From positions 1-64,000 of the forward strand of contig NZ_JAATVW010000019.1 of assembly GCF_011947225.1 (NCBI RefSeq): a stretch of 64,000 nucleotides of DNA, read 5' to 3'. Below the pieces are notes generated by a model. That model saw only the letters and a list, made by a program, of their open reading frames with translations. It made no database searches and was not told the DNA's origin. The DNA comes from Planosporangium flavigriseum (GTDB taxonomy: Bacteria > Actinomycetota > Actinomycetes > Mycobacteriales > Micromonosporaceae). Position numbers and translations under genes: made by a program. Below are positions 55,943 to 64,000 of this stretch, one piece after another; the stretch's first letter is position 1, and every line of letters begins with the position of its first letter.

Positions 55943-56602
55943 TCAGCCCGTGGGGCGTACCGCGAGCCCTCGCGAAGATCGATGCCAACCCGTGCCAAAA
56001 GCGCCCGCCAGACCCACCCAGCCACGGGCCAGCCGCACCTCGACCGCTCCCCCGGCCGGCTCTCCGGGGGCCGGCGCCGCGCCGAGGAACCCCATCCGCA
56101 CCACGCCCTGTACGAGCCGCTGCGGCACGTCCACCCGCGTACCGTCGTCGGTGATCACCACCACCGGTACGTGATCGAGCAGTGCGTCGCGGAGCACCCG
56201 CTCCCCGACCGCCCTGCCCCGTACGCCGCCGGTGACGGCCGCCCGCAGCGTGGCCTCGGCCGCCGCACCCACCCGGTGCAGCTCGGCGACCGGCAACCGC
56301 TCGACCACGAGCCCTGCCTCCGGCGGCAGCGGCCACCGCCACTCCGCGTCACGGCGGGGCGGCAGGCGGTCGGCGCCGGCGTCGAGCGCGTCGAGTAGAT
56401 CAGCCGCGCGTACCGTCGCGTCTTCCGCAAGATCGGCGCACACCCGGCGGGTCACCAGCACCTCGAACGGCAGGCGGGCCCACAACTCCAGCGTGCGGCC
56501 ACCGGCCGGGCGCATCCGGACCAGAGCCGTCGGGTCCAGCCGCACCAGCCGCGCGAGGAAGGCGCCGGCATCCGCGACGCTCGCCGGATCCAGCCAGCTC
56601 AT
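55943..56602 (-). CDS. Hypothetical protein coupled to a thioesterase
   Basis: The 219-residue product from ATG 56602 begins MSWLDPASVADAGAFLARLV. It contains an alpha/beta region (LVRMRPAGGRTLELWARLPF, EVLVTRRVCADLAEDATVRA) and a late block RVLRDALLDHVPVVVITDDG. I do not recognise a named domain; relatives in Micromonosporaceae are hypothetical. The start overlaps the 4HBT thioesterase stop (ATGA), implying co-translation. Confidence 0.7.
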   Translation of the reverse strand: MSWLDPASVADAGAFLARLVRLDPTALVRMRPAGGRTLELWARLPFEVLVTRRVCADLAEDATVRAADLLDALDAGADRLPPRRDAEWRWPLPPEAGLVVERLPVAELHRVGAAAEATLRAAVTGGVRGRAVGERVLRDALLDHVPVVVITDDGTRVDVPQRLVQGVVRMGFLGAAPAPGEPAGGAVEVRLARGWVGLAGAFGTGWHRSSRGLAVRPTG

Positions 56603-57009
56603 GAGGTGGACTCCAGCCACGGGGTGAGAAACTCGCGCTCGGCGTCCGTGAGTCGCCGCGGGCGACCCGCTGCGAGATCGAACGGTACGCACACCGACCG
56701 CGCCCGGCTCGCCACGACGCCGTCGTCGAACAGTTCGTAGCCGACCACGAAGCGGCTGGGCCTGATCTCCTCGAGCCACATGTCGATCCGCACCGGATGC
56801 CCATAGTCGACCGGGCGTAGATAGTCGATCTCGTGGCGGGCGATGACGACGCCCTCCTCCAGCGAGGTAATCCCCGCGTCGCGGGCGCCGTCGAACATCA
56901 TCGCCACCCGCGCCTCCTCGTACAGGGTGAGGAAGCGGGCGTTGTTGACGTGGCCGTACGCGTCCATATCAGACCAGCGAAGAGCGCACTGGTAGGTGAA
57001 GCGCGACAT
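56599..57009 (-). CDS. Acyl-CoA thioesterase (4HBT hot-dog fold), copy 1
   Basis: The 136-residue hot-dog protein has the YbgC-like active-site motif ALRWSDMDAYGHVNNARFLTLYEEARV, with Asp in the D-x-x-G-H-V-N position. A second block is ARHEIDYLRPVDYGHPVRID. It hydrolyses acyl-CoA or hydroxybenzoyl-CoA-type thioesters. A paralogue (57113-57559) lies upstream, and the two share the same active-site layout. Confidence 0.88.
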   Translation of the reverse strand: MSRFTYQCALRWSDMDAYGHVNNARFLTLYEEARVAMMFDGARDAGITSLEEGVVIARHEIDYLRPVDYGHPVRIDMWLEEIRPSRFVVGYELFDDGVVASRARSVCVPFDLAAGRPRRLTDAEREFLTPWLESTS

Positions 57010-57112
57010 CTGCCTTGGACTCCTCCCTCGCGCCGACGACCTAGTGTCGCGCGCCCGCCACGGCCGTGTGAGCGGTCCGTAGCGGGCGCGAAGTTGATCA
57101 CCTGGCGGCAGG

Positions 57113-57551
57113 TCAGCCGGCGACGGCGAAGCGCTGCCAGTACGCCCGCTCGTCGTCGTCGAGCGGGCGTGGCTTGCTCTCGGCGTACGAGTACGCCACG
57201 AGCACGCACTCGCAGCGCGCGACCGGCCTCTCCCCGTCGCACATGCGCTGCGCGAGGGTCCACGACGACGTGCCGATCGCCGCGACCTCGGTCTCCACCC
57301 GGAGCACGAGCCCCGGCCGGAACTCGACCGGGGCCGCGTAGTCGACGGCGACCCGGGCGGCGATGCATCCCCGGTCAGCGGGCGAGCCGGGGACGCCCGT
57401 GGGCGCCCCGGCCAGCAACTCCATCCGCGCGTCCTCGAAGTACGACAGGTAGCGGGCGTGGTTGACGTGCCCCAACTGGTCGGGGTCCGACCAGCGCACC
57501 TGCGCGAGGTACACCGCCGGTGCGCTGGTCGACTCCGACTGCTCCACCTGC

Positions 57552-57559
<8 letters not shown>
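57113..57559 (-). CDS. Acyl-CoA thioesterase (4HBT hot-dog fold), copy 2
   Basis: The 148-residue protein has the motif VRWSDPDQLGHVNHARYLSYFEDARME and a second block AARVAVDYAAPVEFRPGLVL. It is a tandem paralogue of the downstream thioesterase. Its start overlaps the ettA stop by 8 bases, so the two are co-translated. A 9-bp stem with a long loop (57050-57090) lies between the paralogues and may attenuate transcription. Confidence 0.88.
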
Positions 57560-59228
<1,669 letters not shown>

Positions 59229-59527
59229 GGTGCGCCCTACCTCCGAAAGATCGTGGGTTTAACGCGGACGTACCGCGCAATGATCGCTTCTTGGCCCGGC
59301 CGCCGTCGCGCCCAATCTTTCCAGGCGGGTCGCGCGCCGCCCACATCACCCTGGATCAAGGGCACGGAGCGGGGGACTCACCGGGCTCACGTATTACACA
59401 ACCCTCTTGGCACCCGCCATATTTCGTGCTAATAGTCCCGCCGGTATGCACCTGCCCCCGTCGACGATCTCCCCTTCAGTAGGCTGTTTGGACGAGGTGG
59501 GCTCGTCCGTGGGGAGGGGGATCGGCC

Positions 59528-60934
59528 GTGGGCCGAAGCTCGTTTGTGGTGGTGGCCAACCGGCTACCGGTCGACCAGGTCAACACTCCGGAGGGGCGCC
59601 AGTGGCGGCGAAGCCCCGGCGGCCTGGTCACGGCGCTGCAGCCGGTGCTCGCCTCCCGGCGCGGCACCTGGATCGGCTGGACCGGCGCGGCCTCCGCCCC
59701 GGGCGAACCACCGATGGAGCCGTTCGAGATCGACAACATGCGCCTGCGGTCGGTGTCGCTTTCGGCCGAGGAGATCGAACGCTACTACGAGGGCTTTAGC
59801 AACTCCAGCCTCTGGCCGCTCTACCACGACGCGGTGGAGACGCCGATGTACCGGCGGCGCTGGTGGGACGCGTACCGGCGGGTGAACGAGCGCTTCGCCG
59901 ACGCCGCCGCCGAGGAGGCCGCCGAGGGCGGCGTGGTGTGGGTACAGGACTACCAGCTGCAGCTCGTACCCGCGATGCTGCGCGCCCGCCGTCCGGACCT
60001 GCGCATCGGCTTCTTCCTGCACATCCCGTTCCCGCCGATCGAGCTGTTCGCCCAGCTGCCCCGCCGCACCGAGGTGCTGCGCGGGCTGCTCGGCGCCGAC
60101 CTGGTCGGCTTCCAGCAGCCCCTCGCCGCCCAGAACTTCCTCCGGCTGACCCGCCACCTGCTCGGCCTGCGTCCCCGGGGCGAGACCGTCGAGGTGGACG
60201 GGCGCACGGTGACCGCCGCCGCGTTCCCGATCTCGATCGACGTCGCCGAGATGGAGGATCTGGTCGCCCGGCCGGAAATCCGACAGCGCGCGGCCGAGAT
60301 TCGCCACGAACTGGGCGACCCGAAGACGATCCTGCTGGGCGTGGACCGCCTCGACTACACGAAGGGCATCGAGCAGCGCCTCACCGCCTTCCAGGAGCTG
60401 CTGGCCGAGGGCCAGCTCAGCGTCCCGGACGCGGTGATGGTCCAGGTGGCCACCCCGAGCCGGGAGCGCGTCGAGCATTACCAGGCCCTGCGGGTCAAGG
60501 TCGAGCGCGAGGTGGGCCGGATCAACGGCGACTACGGCAGGGTCGGCGTGCCGGCGGTCCATTACCTGCACCAGTCGTACAGTCGCCGGGAGTTGGCCGC
60601 GCTCTACTGCGCCGCCGATGTCATGATGGTGACGCCGCTTCGCGACGGGATGAACCTGGTAGCGAAGGAGTACGTAGCTGCAAGAGCGGATCTCGGCGGT
60701 GCGTTGGTACTGTCCGAGTTCGCCGGCGCGTCCGCCGAGCTGCGTCAGGCGTTCCTGGTCAACCCACACGACCTCGACGGGCTCAAGGATGCGCTCGTAC
60801 GCGCCATCAACGTCGATCCAATTGACGCCAACAGGCGGATGCGGGCGATGCGGCGCCACCTGAGGACCCACGATGTACGAGCGTGGGCCCGATCGTTCCT
60901 GACATCTCTCGGCGTACTGGACACGGTGACATGA
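59528..60934 (+). CDS. otsA: Trehalose-6-phosphate synthase
   Basis: This 468-residue GT20 glycosyltransferase makes trehalose-6-phosphate from UDP/GDP-glucose and glucose-6-phosphate. Motifs: [72 protein letters not shown] and [20 protein letters not shown]. The GTG start follows a purine-rich GGGGAGGGGG. It overlaps the otsB-GH15 gene by ATGA, so the second step of the OtsAB pathway is coupled. The ~300 bases upstream (59229-59527) show no other feature. Confidence 0.95.
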   Translation: MGRSSFVVVANRLPVDQVNTPEGRQWRRSPGGLVTALQPVLASRRGTWIGWTGAASAPGEPPMEPFEIDNMRLRSVSLSAEEIERYYEGFSNSSLWPLYHDAVETPMYRRRWWDAYRRVNERFADAAAEEAAEGGVVWVQDYQLQLVPAMLRARRPDLRIGFFLHIPFPPIELFAQLPRRTEVLRGLLGADLVGFQQPLAAQNFLRLTRHLLGLRPRGETVEVDGRTVTAAAFPISIDVAEMEDLVARPEIRQRAAEIRHELGDPKTILLGVDRLDYTKGIEQRLTAFQELLAEGQLSVPDAVMVQVATPSRERVEHYQALRVKVEREVGRINGDYGRVGVPAVHYLHQSYSRRELAALYCAADVMMVTPLRDGMNLVAKEYVAARADLGGALVLSEFAGASAELRQAFLVNPHDLDGLKDALVRAINVDPIDANRRMRAMRRHLRTHDVRAWARSFLTSLGVLDTVT

Positions 60935-63567
60935 ACGTTCAATCCGACGGCGACGGAACCGCGCCCGCCGGTCACCTATCAACCGCACCGGCGGACCTCG
61001 CTGGCCCCGCCGAGGCCCTGGAGGCCGGGCTACGCGCCGCAAGCGCGCGGATCGCCCGGGTGCCCAGCCTCCTCGTTGCCTGTGACTACGACGGCACCCT
61101 GGCACCGATCGTGGAAGATCCGACCCGCGCCGCTCCGCTGCCGGAGGCCGTGGCGGCGCTGCGCGCGCTCGCCAGCCTGCCCCAGACCACCGTGGCGGTG
61201 ATCTCCGGACGGGCCCTGCGCGACCTGGCAGCGCTCTCCCGCCTACCCAGCGAGGTTCACCTCGTCGGCAGCCACGGCTCCGAGTTCGACGTCGGCTTCG
61301 TCGACGCGCTGGCCCCTGATCTCCAGCAGTTACGGGGCGAGCTGGTCGAGACGCTGTCCGGCCTGGTACGCCGCCGCCCAGGGGTACGGCTGGAGCTCAA
61401 ACCGGCCAGCGTCGCGGTGCACTTCCGGGCGGCCGAGCCCGAGGTCGCGCACCTGGTGCTGGAGTCGATCCTGACCGGCCCGGCGACCTGGCCGGGCGTG
61501 ACCGTGACGCAGGGCAAGCAGGTCGTCGAACTGTCGGTGATCACCACCAACAAGGGTCTCGCCATCGACGCGCTGCGCACCCAACTGTCGGCCAGCGCGG
61601 TGGTGTTCCTCGGCGACGACGTCACCGACGAGAACGCGTTCGCCCACCTGCACGGCCCCGACCTGGGCGTCAAGATCGGCCCCGGCGACACCCGGGCGCA
61701 CTTCCGCGTCTCCGGGCCGGTCGACGCGGTACGCCTGCTGGGTCTGCTCCTGCACTACCGGCGGCAGTGGCTGTTCGGGGAGCGGGCGGTGCCGATCGAG
61801 CGCCATTCGATGCTGTCCAACGGGCGCACGGTCGCGCTGGTGACCCCGGACGCGCGGGTCAGTTGGCTGTGCCACCCGCGACCGGACTCGTCGGCGCTCT
61901 TCGCCGACCTGCTCGGCGGGCCGTCGGCCGGGCACTTCACGGTCAAACCCGAACGCGGCGGGCTGCCCCTGGGCCAGCGTTACCTGCCGGGCACGATGAC
62001 CGTCGAGACCCGGTGGTCGGGACTGACGATCACGGACTGGCTCGACACCCACCCGACCAACGGGGCGGGGCTCGCACTCTCCGACAACCAGGGCACCGCG
62101 CTCATCCGCGTGTTATCCGGCACCGCCCGCGCGAAGATCGTGTTCGCGCCACGGCCGGAGTTCGGCCAGCTGCCGATCCGGCTGCAGCCGCTCGGCGACG
62201 GCCTGCTCGTCCTCGGCTCCAACGAGCCGATCGCGCTGTACTCCCCGGGCGTGGACTGGGACATCGTCACCGACAGCGGCAACGAGGTCGGCCGGGCGTT
62301 CGTGGACCTCTCCGCGATGGGCGGCTCGGCAGTGCTGGAGCTCCGGCTCGGGACCGCCGACGTGGAGGCGCACCCGGTCGACGCCGACAAGCGCCGAACG
62401 CTCGCCGAAGAGCAGTCGCGGGACTGGGCGATGTCGCTGCGGTTACCGGTCCGGGCGCGCGACGCGGTCCTCCGCAGCGCCCTGACGCTGCGCGGGCTGT
62501 GCCACGAGCCCACCGGCGCGATCCTCGCCGCGGCGACCGCGTCGCTGCCGGAGGAGATCGGCGGCGTCCGCAACTGGGACTACCGGTACTGCTGGCTGCG
62601 CGACGCGGCGATGAGCGCCCGGGTGCTCGTCGACCTCGGCTCGACCGAAGAGGCCGACCGGCTGCTGAACTGGACCATGCGGGTGGTCGAGTCGACCGGC
62701 GGCCACCCGGAGCGGCTGCACCCGCTGTACGCGGTGGACGGCAACGAACTGGGTGCCGAGGCGGTCATCGACACGCTGCCCGGGTACGCCGGGTCCCGAC
62801 CGGTACGCGTCGGCAACGCCGCCAACCGCCAGGTCCAGCTGGACGTGTTCGGGCCGGTGGCCGACCTGATCGCGGCCGTCGCCGACCACCGCGGGTTGCA
62901 CCCCGAGGACGTGGCGCTCATGGGCGCGATGGTGGAGGCCGTCGAGCGGCGCTGGCACGAACCCGACCACGGCCTGTGGGAGGCCCGGCTGCCACCCCGC
63001 CACCACGTGTACTCCAAGGTCATGTGCTGGCTGACCGTCGACCGGGCGATCCAGCTGGGCTCCAAGCACGGCATGCCGATCAAGCCGGAGTGGCGCAAGC
63101 TACGCGACACCATCGCCGAGAACGTGCTGGCCCACGGCTGGCACGAGAAGGCCGGCGCGTACACCGTGGCGTACGGCGACCGCGACCTCGACGCCTCCTC
63201 GCTGTGGATCGGCCTGTCCGGGCTGCTCGCCGACGACGACCCCCGGTTCCTGTCGACCGTCCTCGCGATCGAGGCCGAGCTGCGCAGCGGCGCGACGGTC
63301 TACCGCTACCTGTGGGACGACGGCCTGCCGGGCCACGAGGGCGGCTTCCACATCTGCACGGCGTGGCTCATCGAGGCGTACCTGCGCACCGGGCGCCGCA
63401 CCGAGGCCGAGGAGCTGTTCGACCAGATGCTCGACACCGCCGGGCCGACCGGCCTGCTGCCCGAGCAGTACGACCCGGAGGCCGAGCGGGGCCTGGGCAA
63501 CCACCCCCAGGCGTACAGCCACCTGGGTCTGATCCGGTGCGCCATGCTGCTGGACGCCGCGCGCTAG
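60931..63567 (+). CDS. otsB: Trehalose-6-phosphate phosphatase fused to a GH15 glycosidase
   Basis: The 878-residue protein has a HAD phosphatase at about 30-275 ([16 protein letters not shown], catalytic Asp in [38 protein letters not shown]). It is followed by a GH15 glucoamylase/trehalase module at about 285-870. The GH15 part shows [40 protein letters not shown] and a late [20 protein letters not shown] with the catalytic Glu. It would dephosphorylate trehalose-6-P and may also hydrolyse trehalose or glucans. It is coupled to otsA. Confidence 0.9.
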   Translation: MNVQSDGDGTAPAGHLSTAPADLAGPAEALEAGLRAASARIARVPSLLVACDYDGTLAPIVEDPTRAAPLPEAVAALRALASLPQTTVAVISGRALRDLAALSRLPSEVHLVGSHGSEFDVGFVDALAPDLQQLRGELVETLSGLVRRRPGVRLELKPASVAVHFRAAEPEVAHLVLESILTGPATWPGVTVTQGKQVVELSVITTNKGLAIDALRTQLSASAVVFLGDDVTDENAFAHLHGPDLGVKIGPGDTRAHFRVSGPVDAVRLLGLLLHYRRQWLFGERAVPIERHSMLSNGRTVALVTPDARVSWLCHPRPDSSALFADLLGGPSAGHFTVKPERGGLPLGQRYLPGTMTVETRWSGLTITDWLDTHPTNGAGLALSDNQGTALIRVLSGTARAKIVFAPRPEFGQLPIRLQPLGDGLLVLGSNEPIALYSPGVDWDIVTDSGNEVGRAFVDLSAMGGSAVLELRLGTADVEAHPVDADKRRTLAEEQSRDWAMSLRLPVRARDAVLRSALTLRGLCHEPTGAILAAATASLPEEIGGVRNWDYRYCWLRDAAMSARVLVDLGSTEEADRLLNWTMRVVESTGGHPERLHPLYAVDGNELGAEAVIDTLPGYAGSRPVRVGNAANRQVQLDVFGPVADLIAAVADHRGLHPEDVALMGAMVEAVERRWHEPDHGLWEARLPPRHHVYSKVMCWLTVDRAIQLGSKHGMPIKPEWRKLRDTIAENVLAHGWHEKAGAYTVAYGDRDLDASSLWIGLSGLLADDDPRFLSTVLAIEAELRSGATVYRYLWDDGLPGHEGGFHICTAWLIEAYLRTGRRTEAEELFDQMLDTAGPTGLLPEQYDPEAERGLGNHPQAYSHLGLIRCAMLLDAAR

Positions 63568-63571
63568 CGCG

Positions 63572-63619
63572 GATCTTGGACACTTAGGCCGCCTAAAAGC
63601 GGTCTAAGTGTCCAAGATC
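63572..63619. terminator. ATCTTGG-family palindrome, copy 4
   Basis: GATCTTGGACACTTAGGCCGC (first 20 bases: GATCTTGGACACTTAGGCCG; 63572-63592) pairs with 63599-63619 with a single mismatch that is G-U in RNA, around a 6-base loop CTAAAA. It separates the convergent otsB-GH15 and methyltransferase genes. The right arm also encodes the last codons of the latter. Confidence 0.85.
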
Positions 63620-64000
63620 GCCCAGAACACCCACGACGTCGCCGAGCACCACGATCGCCGGTGGCCGTAGCTGCGCCTCGGCGACCTGCTCGGCGATCGT
63701 GTCCAGGCGACCCCGGACGACCCGCTGGGCTCCGGTCGTACCCTCCTGCACCACGGCCGCCGGGGTCGACGCGGGCTTTCCGTGCGCCAGCAGGGTCGCC
63801 GTGATGGCCGGGAGGTTCTTCAGGCCCATCAGGACACACATGGTGCCGCGCAGGCGGGCCAGCGCCGGCCAGTCGACCAGGGACTGGGGGTGATCCGGCG
63901 CCACGTGCCCGGAGACGACGACCAGCTCGTGGGCCACGCCTCGGTGCGTCACCGGGATGCCGGCCGCCGCCGGTACGGCCAGGGCGCTCGTCACGCCGGG
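63593..64000 (-). CDS. cobA: Uroporphyrinogen-III C-methyltransferase, 3' part
   Basis: The last 135 codons of the gene lie inside the window; the 5' part is beyond 64000. The visible end reads PGVTSALAVPAAAGIPVTHRG, followed by HELVVVSGHVAPD, TMCVLMGLKNLPAITATLLA and PPAIVVLGDVVGV, the conserved C-terminal blocks of SUMT enzymes. The enzyme methylates uroporphyrinogen III to precorrin-2 for siroheme or cobalamin synthesis. The extreme C-terminus DLGHLDRF and the stop codon are encoded by the right arm of palindrome copy 4. Confidence 0.85.
   Translation of the reverse strand, partial: PGVTSALAVPAAAGIPVTHRGVAHELVVVSGHVAPDHPQSLVDWPALARLRGTMCVLMGLKNLPAITATLLAHGKPASTPAAVVQEGTTGAQRVVRGRLDTIAEQVAEAQLRPPAIVVLGDVVGVLGDLGHLDRF

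Overview
The window is high-GC actinobacterial chromosome. Gene content, many GTG starts, coupled 4-bp start/stop overlaps and gene order point to the family Micromonosporaceae (inference from content and synteny, not from a search). The backbone order dnaG-dgt ... glyS-znu-smtB-zur-uppS-recO-era-(cdd-like)-corC-ybeY-phoH ... rsmE-dnaJ-hrcA ... hemW-lepA ... resembles the Mycobacterium tuberculosis Rv2343c-Rv2404c stretch, with local insertions.

Region 1-2740 is accessory DNA behind two tRNA genes. An intact CAU-anticodon tRNA (2478-2551, minus) has two extra copies of its 3' end at 1680-1711 and 781-825, in the same orientation. The intervals hold small toxin-antitoxin operons: vapBC-like (PIN), doc-like (Fic/Doc) and an HTH/DUF6036-like pair. 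The toxin of the last pair is cut by what looks like the right end of an IS605/IS1341-type (tnpB) element at the window edge.

Region 2741-24940 carries a YtxH-like protein, a three-gene ABC-2 exporter, dnaG, a SanA-like membrane protein, a TM2 protein, dgt, an AI-2E permease, a decayed acyltransferase fragment, ppdK, an orphan CHASE/PAS histidine kinase, dusB, a cupin and an XdhC-like protein. It then holds a single-gene AbiEi-like/DUF559-like nuclease bounded by GGGGCACC palindromes and tandem repeats, followed by glyS and three small genes.

Region 24941-40995 starts with a complete zinc-uptake locus: a Zur-box-like palindrome, znuA-znuC-znuB, smtB-like ArsR and zur. Next come an acyl-CoA dehydrogenase, an epoxide-hydrolase-like protein, the TIGR03943/YraQ pair, and a TPP riboswitch driving the thiamine/HMP ECF transporter ykoE-ykoD-ykoC. 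A Tat-exported PHP-domain protein with a small partner, uppS, recO and era complete the region.

Region 41076-64000 holds the corC-ybeY-phoH translation/ribosome cluster, a HIT protein, a truncated SDR fragment, and rsmE-dnaJ-hrcA under a perfect CIRCE operator. It continues with two DUF4870 paralogues, hemW, an enoyl-CoA hydratase, a lysozyme-like secreted protein, a GlsB/YeaQ protein, a zinc-ribbon NUDIX hydrolase that appears to start at ATA, lepA, a YbjN protein, two thioesterases and ettA. The last genes are otsA with an otsB-GH15 fusion, and the 3' part of a uroporphyrinogen-III methyltransferase gene.

Four long palindromes sharing the base ATCTTGG...CCAAGAT sit exactly between convergent gene pairs (28339, 38483, 49219, 63572). 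They look like a dispersed family of bidirectional terminators.
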